Assembly (NCBI GenBank): GCA_026929865.2
Contig: CM049407.1
Span: 13,532,001 to 13,596,000, forward strand
Direction: 5' to 3'
Length of the DNA: 64,000 nt
From: Hyperoplus lanceolatus
Taxonomy: Eukaryota > Chordata > Actinopteri > Uranoscopiformes > Ammodytidae
The position numbers and the translations under genes are program-made. The notes beneath the pieces are model-generated. The model did no database searches. It was not told the origin of the DNA and saw only the letters and a program-made list of their open reading frames with translations. Below are positions 28,354-39,466 of the stretch, one piece after another (position 1 is the first letter of the stretch; each line of letters begins with the position of its first letter).

Positions 28354-31090
28354 TCAGAGTATCAGACATGTCCCGAGCACAGCTGTTAAAACACAGAACC
28401 ACAAGTGTGTGACACTGGTCAGTGCTGCACTGGCCTTGGACCGGTACACCACTCTGCCGTCCAGAGGCTGCGTAGGTCTGAAGATGTCGGTCATTGGCTG
28501 CCCCGTCCAGAACAGACACTGCTGAGCTATTGCATCCAGCTGGAGTTGGGATGGGGAGAATAAAAAGTAGTTGAGGAGCTGAAGGGATGTTTATACGGGA
28601 AGGAAAATGTTGTGCAAATGAATCCTTCACACAATCTTACTTTACTTTCCACTTTTCTTGTGTTGTGTAGTCTTAAAAAATGAAAGTCATTACAACTTCT
28701 CGTTTTTAACTCCCAAAAATCTAATCATAAATGTTTTTTTTTATTGGTTGCACTGGGATATAATATCTCTTTACCAAACATACTTGTTGATTGTAAGTTA
28801 AGTCATGTTTATTTGTATTGGCCAATATCACATTACAGGCCCCAATGGGTTTCAGAAACCCACATTAGGTGTTGAAGTGGGCAAACCATTTCAAGGCATT
28901 ACAAGTGAAAAATACAGTAATGACGACAAAAATAATTTGTGAATTTAAAAAAAATTGTAATTTGATGAATAATTGAAAGAACTTCAAAAGGCTCGATAGT
29001 ATCTGTATTGTGTTTCATTTCTTGTGGAAATGTAACCAGATAAAGTAGTTTGTCACTAGTGTATGTTGCACCTGAGGCATCAGTCTGTAGTTGCTCACCT
29101 GTCGACTGCTGATGGACAGGGTCCTGTGAAACAACGTCCAGGCAACGGCCTGTTCACATCCTGGAGTTGTCATGGAGCCTACGTAGCGGTAGTAATTGTG
29201 GAGCTCCTTTGCTGACGGGATGATGTCACTCAGTCGGAGGTTTGGGATCACAGTGCTGCTGCCTGAGCACAGACAGAAGGGAGGAGAAGTGTTTTGGAAG
29301 CAAAATTAGGATTTGGTCCAGTTGTACAATTGACAAAAAAAAAACGCAATTTCATTTAAAGTCTAAATGACTATGAGAAACTTTCTGTTTTTGTGGATTC
29401 TAGCATCCCCCATTTAATATGGTAATAATGGCTATATGACGATAATAAAGCAAAGCAGGCTTTTCATGTCTCCCATGCGAATCATTTATTCAAATCAATT
29501 GAATTATTTTCAAAGGCATTTATAATACATATATAAAAATAGCACTTTTTCCACTGATGGTCTCATTTGATGCATGTCATTTATAAGTATTAGAGGACAA
29601 ATTAGACCGTTTCATGAACATTTAAAAGTTCCTTGAAGCCTCTTGTTACCAAGCTTATACCATTGTTTGGGACTCGGCTCAAAGCAGATATTACTTTGTC
29701 CAAATGAGGGTGATCATCTGTTGTTTCCTGTGGGGATGACACACACAAAATTATGGACGATTTAATCACTTTTATTTTCATTAAGAATGCAGATGTATGA
29801 AGATGATTACATCTTTGATGTATTACCTCAAACAGGAAGGCAAGCAGAGCTATTCCTGCCATGTCATGTTGTGCCTCTGCCAGAGAGCGGTAAGGCTCCT
29901 TGATGTGGACTACATGCAGCTGGAAACCCAAAACAAACATCAATGAGTTACAGTACAGTGGAGTGCATTTTATACAGTGCAAAGTTTGACACAAACATCT
30001 GCACTCTGATTATAGTTGTGTGGGTAAATTAGAAAGATTTCAATATAAATACAATCATTGTGTAAAAGCCAACAATTATGACCTAAATGTTTTCCAGCTC
30101 AAAACTTTGCTCCAATAGTAACAAATAAAATATTGGTCCTGTGTAACGTACCTCCATAGGGAACCTCTCTCCATCAATGGTGTGCTCTGATCCTGGTCTC
30201 CCGTTGCCTCCCCAGTGGAAGTGAAGCTTGGCAGCTCTGTAGTGACCGGGCAGAGCTCCCCCACTCAGTCCCACTGACTGCGGCAGAACAAAGTGAGCTA
30301 CAGGAAACAGAGATGGTTTCTAACTATTTTAACAAACCAGAGTGTTTAGTATCTGGCACACATTTTAGCCTTGATGTAAGAGAACAAAAAACTGGGCTTT
30401 TTGTTACCAGAGTGTCCCCTGTTTTCCACAGTGATGTTGACTTTGTTGGTGTGACCGCTGAAGTCGAAGGGTGGCAGGGCGCTGTTCACGTGCACTTTGC
30501 TGGTGACAATGTTAATTGGTGATTGGCGAAGTCCTCCACAGCTGGGAAACTCAGCTGCCCAGCGGCTAGGGTCTAAACAACACCAACAGCATAGCAACAA
30601 CATCATCACATTTTCTGTCTTGCACAGAACCGGAGAACTCGTTGGTTCAACCTACTGATCTCCTTGGGTGGAAGCAGAAGCATGACCTTATGGGCTGGAT
30701 GGGACTGAAGTTCTTCTCAAACATAGTAAACATAAAGAGCCATTTAACATTTGTTTATTCACCCCCTTTGTAGTGGAAGATTGCTAGTAGAACTACTGGT
30801 AACCCCACTGGGAATAAATGTATCGAGTGCTTTCCAGTTGTTAGTTTCTCCAACTGGTCTTACCTCTGCATGTGTCATCACAGGAGTACTGGCTCTGGTA
30901 ACACCACTGAGCTGGAGAGGGAGTACAGCACACAGGTCAGACAAATACACACAGTACATACTGGCTGAGGAAAACAAAATGGCTTTCTCCAGTTAATAAA
31001 TAAGGCTTTATTATTCTTAAGTCACACTCTATTAGGCACAGTGCTTTTTATTTCTCAGTCAGCAGTCATAGTAGCTGATCTGCCAATATG

Positions 31091-31174
<84 letters not shown>

Positions 31175-33772
31175 ATAATTATTAATTATCACATAACTAA
31201 TCCTGTCCTTCAGCTGCCCTGTTTGTGCTCATTAGTTAAAAATAAATTATCTAATGGCACCTTTATATAAACCAAATATCACAAAATGGTCAGCAATGAC
31301 AAATGAATGGTTCACACAACATACTCAGTGACCCCTGGATCAGCTGTTAGCAGTCACAGTGCTGAAATGAATGATAATGGAATTAAGCAGTTTCCACACA
31401 GTACCACTTTGACCATTTGGGGTTAAACAGGAATCACACTGACTAATTTAGCAGAGTACTAACATAATATCCAGTTAACTAGCTAGAAAGCTTCTGTGGT
31501 GAGAAAAGGCCAAACCCCCCTAAAATTATGGCATGTCCATTGGTTGGATTCAGTAAAAGCTATAAATGTAAAATCTATTTTGATTTCTGCTTTTTTTGGC
31601 GCACTGTTAGAAGCAAACAAATAAACAAAGAAAAAATGGTCTAGGTTTGAGAAAGCAATGGGTGACACAAACACCAAAACTTTTCTGATTTGCAAAACAG
31701 CAAATGCATGAAATTGCACTTTCACAATAAAAGAAACACACTTTCTTTTAACACGGTGAATCAAGTTAAACTAAGACGTTGTTTCCATTAACAGGTGATA
31801 TGATATGATAAAACTTTGCACATTATTCAATTCGTAGTCACAATAGCAATACATTTCTCTTCAACGGGAGAAATGTGCACTTGTGGCACCATGCAAACTG
31901 TGTGATGTTGTTTTGAACATCAACAGTGAACAGAACAGAAATCATTAGAAGATGGCAGTAAAACTGATATTCTTATCGAAGCTTAATATGCAGACCTCCG
32001 GCTGATTTACAGTGTTAAAATAGGCACAGTGACATAGAGCTGGCGGTCTTGATCTCATTACCTGTTAATCAATGATATTTACTTGTCATACAATGTCACC
32101 AAATAAATTACTTCAAGTGAAAGCCATTTTTGATAAAATTTCTATTTCTAAACTAAACACAGTGAGATGCAGCCAAGATAAAGAGATAGAGGACGATTTT
32201 GCTGAGTTGTTGCGCGGTTGCGAATACACTGATTACATTCAGTATCAAGTGGATCACCGGCTCAGAAAACCTTTATCCCACTTCTTAACTGCCTCTGCTG
32301 CACAGATGCATTAAACATGTCTGTCTAAAAGGGGCTGATTAGGTCATCTGGTGTTGTGCTGTGGTTGTGTATTGTATTGCTGATGTGAAAGGAAAACTTT
32401 GGTGTCTGACTCCTCGGTGGGAATGAAGAGGAGCCCTATAGAGAACCTTTTAGCTAATTTAGGAACACAGATTAACCCCGCTGCCTCCCACAATGCCGTT
32501 CTTTGAAAGGGGACAACAGTTCTCACCATCTGGGAACAATGCACAGGTTGAAGGTTGGCTTTAGTCCACCTGGCATCGTACACCGCAAAACTGAGCACGG
32601 CAGGAAAGTCAAACCTGACGGGAATCAATTGTAAATCTATATCTGCTTTCTTTCTTCTTTTTTTAACTTTTTATTTCCTTTCCACATGACATGTTATTTT
32701 CGAATCAATCAGCATCATGGAGAAAAGCATTGATCAGTCAATCAGGGCTTTGTGTCCTTTTTAGCTTTTAAACGGCTTTGAAAGTCCTCCTCTTACAAAG
32801 AATATGTTAATGTTGTCATGAGAAAGTAGAGTGACATTAGTCAATTAATAGATAAGTTCACTAACAGAAAATGAATCTACTGGCATTTTGACAATCAATG
32901 AAAAATTATAAATATTTGACAGTACCAGCTTCTAGAATTAGATAATAGGCTCCTTTTCTTTGACCTACACAGTAATCTTTTTACAAAAAGCTGTATACCT
33001 TTTTTCACTTGTTTTCACAGGTGTTTTCCCTGTTTTCTGATGTTTTATTGAGCAAAACTTGATAGTAATTTGTAATAAAAGTAGTGGTTCCCTTGTAGTC
33101 AACCAAACACTTTGTTTGATTTGAATTATCTTGGAAAAATAAAATTATCCAGTACTTGACGTGAAAAAAATAATTATTTTATTATTATTATTAATAATGT
33201 TTTTTTCTTTCTTTTTTAAAATACTTTATTTATAGATTTTTTGAAAATAGGCATACAAATATCAACAACATACCCCCCACATCTCCCACCCCATGGACCC
33301 CTAGCGAGAGAAAAAAAAACAATAACAACGACCAGACATCATTATGACAGCACGTGAAAATAAATAAAACGATTTAAGAGGCTTAGTCAAAGTTGGAACC
33401 ACTCAACAATCAGGCAGTCATTAATAATGCTTTTTAAACAATTATAGTGAGCCCTCTCTCGTCCAAGGTTAATAATCCCTGCCTTCAATTAGGTTATCTA
33501 GTTGTGAAAGTCTTTTTTTATGTAGCTATCTTAATGAAATCCTGCTACAACTCTTCAGTGTATTTTAAGAAACATGATACTTTTAATGTTAAGTTGAAAA
33601 GAGGAATTTTTAAATTCAAGCTCCAACATTAATAGAATCTGAAGGGGAGGTTTCGTACACAAATTAGTCCTAGTACTTTTTATTGCGTGTGTGTGTGTGT
33701 GTGTGTGTGGGTCATACCTGAGCATTGAGAGAGGATAGAAAGCAAAGTCAGGAGGTAGACAGAAAAATCCAT
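28354..33772 (-). CDS. ca4: Carbonic anhydrase IV-like, GPI-anchored
   Basis: Eight exons on the minus strand: 33718-33772, 30864-30911, 30408-30572, 30152-30297, 29827-29919, 29661-29727, 29099-29262, 28354-28539. Phases join to 307 aa (human CA4 312). It starts with a signal peptide ([18 protein letters not shown]). The [11 protein letters not shown] stretch and TTPGC hold cysteines that fit the two CA4 disulfides. Zinc ligands are the two His of LHFHW (about 115 and 117) and the His of LHVVH (about 140); EHTIDG supplies the gatekeeper Glu; SMTTPG holds the active-site Thr. RGHSAHF gives the proton-shuttle His position. The C-terminus (SKASAAL...[14 protein letters not shown]) is a hydrophobic GPI-attachment signal. 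It hydrates CO2 at the outer cell surface. Fish may have several ca4 paralogues (ca4a, b, c); which one this is cannot be told. Confidence 0.93.
30912..33717. other. ca4 intron 1
   Basis: A 2.8-kb intron holding a (CA)n tract at 31092-31169 and A/T-rich sequence. An 80-aa plus-strand open frame at 32072-32314 has no recognisable motif. The stretch at about 33195-33360 (A/T-rich, then C-rich, then A-rich) looks like the end of an old retroposon but cannot be placed in a family. The intron's donor is followed closely by a (GT)n tract on the plus strand (33687-33709). Confidence 0.6.
31092..31169. repeat. (CA)n microsatellite in ca4 intron 1
   Basis: About 39 uninterrupted CA units. Confidence 0.95.
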
Positions 33773-33885
33773 GATGAGCACAGAGACCAGTGAAGACCCT
33801 GACAGACTAAGTTTCAGTTGCCTTCACATAATGAATCTGAAGCAGCGTCTGTGGGTGGGAGGGAGACGGTCATGAGTAGGACCAA

Positions 33886-33887
<2 letters not shown>

Positions 33888-33923
<36 letters not shown>

Positions 33924-33955
33924 GCGTGTGCGTGTGCGTGTGTGTGTGTGTGCGC
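33888..33955. repeat. Alternating GT/GCGT tract just upstream of ca4
   Basis: (TG)n with four GC-containing interruptions and a GCGC end, 116-183 bp upstream of the ca4 start codon (33772) and therefore in its promoter or 5' UTR region. It is strictly alternating purine-pyrimidine, a class that readily adopts Z-DNA. Confidence 0.9.
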
Positions 33956-34110
33956 AAAGTCACTTTGAGCAAATACAATTTGTTGTCAGGTGTCTGAACA
34001 AGGCAAGATGGACACCTGGTGGCAAAATCCAGTACTGTGGCATTATTCAAAGTTACTTTCCTCTGTGGTTTACCTCAAATGTAATGGATGCATCCTTGGG
34101 CCTTTTAAAA

Positions 34111-34545
34111 GTCTGGAATGTAACAACGACCCAATATGTAATAATAAAAAAGTAATAAAACCCTAAATATAATAACACAGATAATGTAACAAAATGCTGA
34201 GCCCAAAACTTAACAACTTTTTGCCCATAATTTAACAATTTATTAAATATTGGGTCAGTTATTACAGTATGGTAGCAAGCTAAATATTTTTCTCCCAATA
34301 TTGTAATGATTTCATTACATTACAGCACGAGTCAATCATTTATGGATTAAAGGGCTAATTGCCTGCCCAACATATAATAAATTGTTAAATTATGGGAACA
34401 ATTGTATGTATACATTTTTGGGTCAGCATATTGTTACATTCTTGACCAATTATTAGATTTTTAATTTTTTTTTATTTTAAATAGATTTCGAGTCTTTGTT
34501 ACATTTTGGGTTGTTGTTACATTTTGGGCTTACATGCCTCCTTCA
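34111..34545. repeat. AT-rich inverted repeat with AATGTAACAA boxes
   Basis: The left end (AATGTAACAACGACCCAA, about 34117) returns inverted at the right (TTGGGTTGTTGTTACATT, about 34506-34523). Further GTTACATT / AATGTAAC words lie between them. This is the pattern of a small fold-back DNA element; no coding capacity and target duplication not clear. Confidence 0.5.
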
Positions 34546-34988
34546 CCAGACTGAAAGCTGTGTTAGTATATACCCTAAAAATACATGAAAGTCTTGATGA
34601 GGATTTAATTTGTTCGTGCTGAAGTAACGGTCGCTGTAACGGTCGCATCTTTCTTTTTGTTACGCTAAAATGACAAAAAAAAATAAAAAAATAGTTTTTT
34701 TCAACGTTTTGACCGAATCTAACCGGACAGTTTTGACTCCGATACTTAATTCACCCTTGGAAGCAATCCTGTTCGTAATGGACAGCTATCGCGGCTAATT
34801 TGGTCAGTTGAACTCTCAGCGGTGAGTCCAGCGTTCCGTGACCGCCTCAGAGTGCGTCCCGTTCGGGTACGAAGTGATGGAAGCTGTTGCTCAATGCTAG
34901 CCAGTGCTAACCCTGCTAGCGCTAGCCAAACAGTGTTCTTTTCTTTTCTTTTCTTTTCTTTTTAAATAAATACAAAATAAATACAGAA

Positions 34989-36116
34989 ATGATGACCCCA
35001 CTCACCCAGGCAGATCCGGAGCTTTCTATACTGAAGGCTGAGCTACAGGCTTTAGAGAGCCTTGTTCACGATGTCCTCCAGCGGCAGTCCTCTCTGGTCT
35101 CCCGGATAGCCGTGTTGGAGCATTTTCCGCTCCGAAGCTCTCAGCCGCCGGCTAGTGGCGCTTCTTTTGCTCCGGTCTCAACTCCAACTACCAACGCTTC
35201 TTGGTCGTCTGTCGTCAAGAAGGGCAGACCAATTCCCCCTCTTCTCTCGCCTGGTCCTGTGCTGTTGCACAATTCGTTTGCTCCGCTGGAAGAGCTAGAT
35301 GGGGCTACTGAGCCTGCGGCTGGCGCTGCATTCTCCCGTTCTGAGTCGCCAGTCCCAACCCGCTCCATACTTATTCAGAGGCGTTCAAGTTCCCAGTCCA
35401 CTCCCCAAGGCGGACGCCAGGATCGCCGCCGTCCTCCAGCTCCATTCAGACCAGAACGTCCATCAGTGCCTCAACAAAATGATGTCCCCGAGGTCGCCGC
35501 AGCTGGCGATGACGTATCCTGTACAGGTGCTGCTCACTCTCGCAGCTATGCCCCGCCCCTCAAATCCAAGCTGTCACTCACATCCAAGCTGTCACTTTAC
35601 AGAGGGAGCTGTTTGAATGAGGAGCCAGAGATTCTGATAATAGGGGATTCCATCATCAGATACCTGCAACTTCCTGGTGCCTTCACCTATTGCCTTTCTG
35701 GAGGAAAGGTGTGTGACATGCTAGAGCTCTCACCTGCCCTCATTGACCGCCACCCTACAGCCCACACTGTCATTTTTCATATTGGGACAAACGATGTTAT
35801 GAACAAACAATCGTGCACACTCTATGCCCAATTAGAGAGTTTGTCCATCACCCTGCAGAGTTTGGGGAAAACCTGCATTTTTTCCGGTCCCACCCCCACT
35901 CTGTCTAAAAGCCCAGAGCGCTTCAGTCGCCTCCTGAGTCTTCATGACTGGCTGAAGTCCTTCTGCTCTTCAAACACATTGGGCTTCATCAGCAACTTTG
36001 ACTCTTTTTGGACCAGACACGAGCTCTTTAAATCTGACGGCCTCCATCCAAACACCAAAGGTGTAAGAGAACTAACAAATAACTTCATTCAGCACATTGC
36101 CTTTAATTTGGACTGA
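34989..36116 (+). CDS. LINE ORF1 with SGNH esterase domain
   Basis: 375 aa. The N-terminal part (about 1-40) can form a short coiled coil (ELQALESLVHDVLQRQSSLV), followed by a Pro/Ser-rich linker. From about residue 212 an SGNH-hydrolase domain is seen: ILIIGDSIIRYLQLP (block I, Ser about 220), VIFHIGTNDVMNKQ (block III Asn about 267) and SDGLHPNTKG (block V Asp and His, about 349-352). ORF1 proteins of CR1/L2-group elements are known to carry such esterases; the natural substrate is unknown. It belongs to the retrotransposon and is not a host gene. It is expected to package the RNA with the ORF2 protein. Confidence 0.85.
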   Translation: MMTPLTQADPELSILKAELQALESLVHDVLQRQSSLVSRIAVLEHFPLRSSQPPASGASFAPVSTPTTNASWSSVVKKGRPIPPLLSPGPVLLHNSFAPLEELDGATEPAAGAAFSRSESPVPTRSILIQRRSSSQSTPQGGRQDRRRPPAPFRPERPSVPQQNDVPEVAAAGDDVSCTGAAHSRSYAPPLKSKLSLTSKLSLYRGSCLNEEPEILIIGDSIIRYLQLPGAFTYCLSGGKVCDMLELSPALIDRHPTAHTVIFHIGTNDVMNKQSCTLYAQLESLSITLQSLGKTCIFSGPTPTLSKSPERFSRLLSLHDWLKSFCSSNTLGFISNFDSFWTRHELFKSDGLHPNTKGVRELTNNFIQHIAFNLD

Positions 36117-36325
36117 TATTCACCACAGCATGACCCCATCAGAAGAACCTCCACTAAAAAAGACCCCCCGGAAGTCCTGCTCAACATGAATTATACTCCC
36201 CTTCCATTTGTGCTGCAAACCTTCCTCCAGCTCTGGACATCACACCTGACTGTCCTCCCTCACCTCCAACGGCCCATCCACCTGCTGCTTCTAACGTTGG
36301 CTCCCTCTACAGGCACAAACCTGTT

Positions 36326-39235
36326 TTGTATGACCCTGAAAAACAAGCAATGCTTCCTAGCTGTAAGCTAAATTCACCACAAATTCTTAAATCAAGAAAG
36401 GGCTTGGGTTTTCTACATTTAAATATTAGAAGTTTATTGCAGCATGATAAATTAGACCACGTAAAGATTTTAGTGTCCCAGGCAGATCCAGATGTTTTGA
36501 TTCTGACTGAATCCTGGTTAAAGAATAGTACAGATGACTCTATTGTGGCAATAAATGATTATAACTTATTCAGAATAGACAGAAACACAAGGGGTGGGGG
36601 AGTGGCTGTATATGTTAAATCCTGTTATTCTGTAACACTTTTACATGCTGTCTCTGTTCCAAATGGCTTTGAATTTCTTGCGCTAGAATTATCTTTATCG
36701 TCAAATGATTGTTTTGTTGTAATTGGTGTGTATAGGCCCCCTTCAGCTGTAACTAGCTCCTTAAATGATCTAGCACATATGCTCTCCAGTTATGTAAATA
36801 GAGAGGTAATTGTGATGGGTGATTTTAACGTTGACTGGCTTTCTGGTGCCTCTGAATCTTTCAAAGAAATCTGTAGCAACGTTAATCTTACACAATTAAT
36901 AATTGAGCCCACAAGACCCAATCTAAAAAATCCAGCAAAATCAACTTTAATCGATTTAATCTTATCAAATAAAATAAATAAAATAGCCTCAGCTGGTGTC
37001 TTTGAGCTTGGGATTAGTGATCACTGCCCAGTGGCCTGTATCAGAAGTATTCATTTAAAAAGATCTCAACCTAAAATCATAATTAAGCGTAATTTTAAAG
37101 GTTTTAATGAGCAAGCCTTTTTAAGTGATCTCCATCATAGTGACATTCAACTGACTACGCAAATTTCGGATGTTGAGTTAGCCTTAGACCATTTCATCAA
37201 TACTTTCACCTCAATTATAAACAAGCATGCGCCCCTTAAAAAGCATAGAGTAAAAAATAGATCAAACCCCTGGTTTACAAGTGAACTGTCTGATTTATTT
37301 TCCGAGAGAAATAAAGCATGGTCTCTAGCTAGACGCTCTGGAGATAATACCAATTGGACAATTTTTAGACACCTTAGGAATAAATGCACAGCCATGGTCA
37401 GGAAAGCCAAATCTGAATACTACCTTGAATTAATCTCAAACTGCTACTCTAACCCTGCACTATTTTGGAAAGCTGTGAACTATAATAAAAACAATTCTAG
37501 CACAGTTCCCACTCAGATCAAATTAAATGGTCACACTCTCAATGATCAAAAAGAGATTGGCTTAGCTTTTAATAAACATTTTGTAGCTGCTGGTCAACTC
37601 TTTCAGAATGGAGGATATAGGCCTTCTACCACCAGTAGTAACGTACCGCCTGTCTCTCAAACTCCTCTTTTCAGCCTTGATCTTCTTCCCACAAGTGTTG
37701 TTGTAGATGCGCTCCTCGCCATCAACCCCAAGAAGTACATGGGAGAGGACAATTTGGACCCGTTTTCAATCAAGCTCTCTACACATATAATATCAAAACA
37801 AATTACCCATATTTTTAATCTTTCCATCTCCTCTGGAATAGTTCCTAAAATTTGGAAAAAAGCTCATGTAATTCCTTTACATAAAGGTGGTGACAAAAAT
37901 AATCTTAATAACTACAGGCCAATTTCCAAACTCCCATGCCTCGCAAAAATTCTAGAATCACTTATTAATAATCAGTTAAAAACATTTCTAACTAGTGCTT
38001 CCATTTTGAGCCCATTCCAATCTGGTTTTAGGGCAGGTCACAGTACTGTCTCTGCTGTGACTTTGGTTGTAGACAACATTGTTACAGCATTAGACAAGAA
38101 AAAGCACTGTGCAGCACTTTTTATTGATCTTTCAAAGGCCTTTGATACTGTTGACCACCATTTGCTTTTACAGAGGCTGCATGACATTGGCTTTGATCAG
38201 TCTGCATGTAGCTGGTTTAGGGATTATCTCTCTGATAGACAGCAGTCAGTTAAACTGGGAAGATACCAGTCTGAGTTTTTAACTGTTACAAATGGTGTCC
38301 CACAGGGCTCAATTTTAGGTCCAGTTCTTTTCACAATTTATATAAATAACATTGTTTCATCGCTAAAAAACTGTCACGCCCATCTATACGCTGACGACAC
38401 AGTACTGTATTGCATTTCCGATTCGGTGCACCAATCTATTGAGAACCTACAAAGCTCTTTTAACACCCTGCAGGACTGTCTAGTGGACCTCAGGCTTGTT
38501 CTTAATACAGACAAAACCAAATATATGTGTTTCTCCAGAGCAAAAACTACACATTTTAATGATCTTATTATTCACACAAATAATGGATCTCATATTGAAA
38601 GAGTCACTGAATATAAATATCTTGGCATCTGGATAGATGAAAAACTCTCTTTTACATTTCACATAAAAAATCTTGTCTGTCGTCTGCGACAAAAGATTGG
38701 ATATTTTTATAGGAACAAAGCCACCTTCCCGTTGTTCAGTAGGAAAAGGATTATTGAGGCAGTTTTTATGTCTGTCCTTGATTACGGTGATGTGGTTTAT
38801 AGGCATGCATCACATTCATGTCTTAAACTCCTAGACTCAGTTTTTCACTCTGCTTTAAGGTTCATCACAGGAGATGCTTATGACACACACCATTGTCTCT
38901 TATATGAAAAGGTTGGGTGGTCCTCCCTTAAAGAGAGACGTGACGCACATTGGCATATTTTTATTTACAAAGCCTTGACCGGGAAGCTTCCTCGTTATTT
39001 AACAGAAATGCTGCTTGTTTCAGATGGGCTTTATCAGACCCGCTCCACTGACATACTTATGCTTTATGTCCCACAAGCCCGGTCTGAGCTGGGAAAGACA
39101 GCTTTTAGCTTCAGTGCACCTGACTCCTGGAACAACTTACAGCTAAAAATTAAACTAAATACATTCATATCCTTTGGCCAATTTAAACAGACTATCTTGG
39201 ATCTGCCAAACTCTACCTGTAACTGTTTTAATTAG
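36326..39235 (+). CDS. LINE ORF2: APE endonuclease and reverse transcriptase
   Basis: 969 aa, in another frame than ORF1. The endonuclease domain (about 25-240) shows LHLNIRSLL, ILTESWL (catalytic Glu), VMGDFNVDW and GISDHCPV (Asp/His). The reverse transcriptase domain (about 500-780) shows YRPISKLPCLAKILE, FIDLSKAFDTVDHH (first Asp), NGVPQGSILGPVLFTIYIN and LYADDTVLY (catalytic DD, about 688-689). A thumb and C-terminal region follow to CNCFN. No RNase H. All key residues are present, so the protein could be active. It makes target-primed cDNA copies of its RNA in the nucleus. Confidence 0.88.
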   Translation: MYDPEKQAMLPSCKLNSPQILKSRKGLGFLHLNIRSLLQHDKLDHVKILVSQADPDVLILTESWLKNSTDDSIVAINDYNLFRIDRNTRGGGVAVYVKSCYSVTLLHAVSVPNGFEFLALELSLSSNDCFVVIGVYRPPSAVTSSLNDLAHMLSSYVNREVIVMGDFNVDWLSGASESFKEICSNVNLTQLIIEPTRPNLKNPAKSTLIDLILSNKINKIASAGVFELGISDHCPVACIRSIHLKRSQPKIIIKRNFKGFNEQAFLSDLHHSDIQLTTQISDVELALDHFINTFTSIINKHAPLKKHRVKNRSNPWFTSELSDLFSERNKAWSLARRSGDNTNWTIFRHLRNKCTAMVRKAKSEYYLELISNCYSNPALFWKAVNYNKNNSSTVPTQIKLNGHTLNDQKEIGLAFNKHFVAAGQLFQNGGYRPSTTSSNVPPVSQTPLFSLDLLPTSVVVDALLAINPKKYMGEDNLDPFSIKLSTHIISKQITHIFNLSISSGIVPKIWKKAHVIPLHKGGDKNNLNNYRPISKLPCLAKILESLINNQLKTFLTSASILSPFQSGFRAGHSTVSAVTLVVDNIVTALDKKKHCAALFIDLSKAFDTVDHHLLLQRLHDIGFDQSACSWFRDYLSDRQQSVKLGRYQSEFLTVTNGVPQGSILGPVLFTIYINNIVSSLKNCHAHLYADDTVLYCISDSVHQSIENLQSSFNTLQDCLVDLRLVLNTDKTKYMCFSRAKTTHFNDLIIHTNNGSHIERVTEYKYLGIWIDEKLSFTFHIKNLVCRLRQKIGYFYRNKATFPLFSRKRIIEAVFMSVLDYGDVVYRHASHSCLKLLDSVFHSALRFITGDAYDTHHCLLYEKVGWSSLKERRDAHWHIFIYKALTGKLPRYLTEMLLVSDGLYQTRSTDILMLYVPQARSELGKTAFSFSAPDSWNNLQLKIKLNTFISFGQFKQTILDLPNSTCNCFN

Positions 39236-39466
39236 GCTATATTGTACTTTATGCCTTTTGGTTGCTGCCACTCTTCCCCACTCTGTAAATGTTTCAATCG
39301 TTTTGTTTTCTCTTCTCTTCACTTGTTGTGTATTTGATGTATTTGCATTGAATGTTTTGTTTGTATTGTTGTTTTGAATTTGTTTTGACTCGACGTCATT
39401 GAAAATGAGGGTCACCCCTCAATTGGTCTCTCGAGGATAAATAAAAGTTAAATGAAAATGAAAAAT

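Larger units (their letters stand above)
34600..39466 (+). mobile_element. L2/CR1-type LINE, both ORFs open
   Basis: A non-LTR retrotransposon inserted between ca4 and aldh3a2. It has an A/T-to-GC-changing 5' UTR (start estimated at about 34600), ORF1 at 34989-36116, a 209-bp gap, ORF2 at 36326-39235, and a short 3' UTR with AATAAA at 39440-39445 and an AAATGAAAATGAAAAATGAA-like end. Neither ORF has a stop or frame shift, which suggests recent insertion. The combination of an esterase-type ORF1 and an APE endonuclease plus RT without RNase H fits the CR1/L2 group. The exact clade needs a tree. Confidence 0.85.

Noticed and set aside
29602-29660. ca4 exon 6 read on to a stop after ...NVHETV
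   Set aside because: A GT donor at 29660/29659 joins in phase to an exon that carries the needed SMTTPG active-site region. Reading through would give a truncated enzyme.
32072-32314. 80-codon plus-strand frame in ca4 intron 1
   Set aside because: No motif, no splice context; length is compatible with chance in AT-rich DNA.
34989-36116. Host SGNH-esterase gene
   Set aside because: It lies in a fixed arrangement upstream of an intact LINE ORF2, and CR1/L2-group ORF1 proteins are known to carry this domain.
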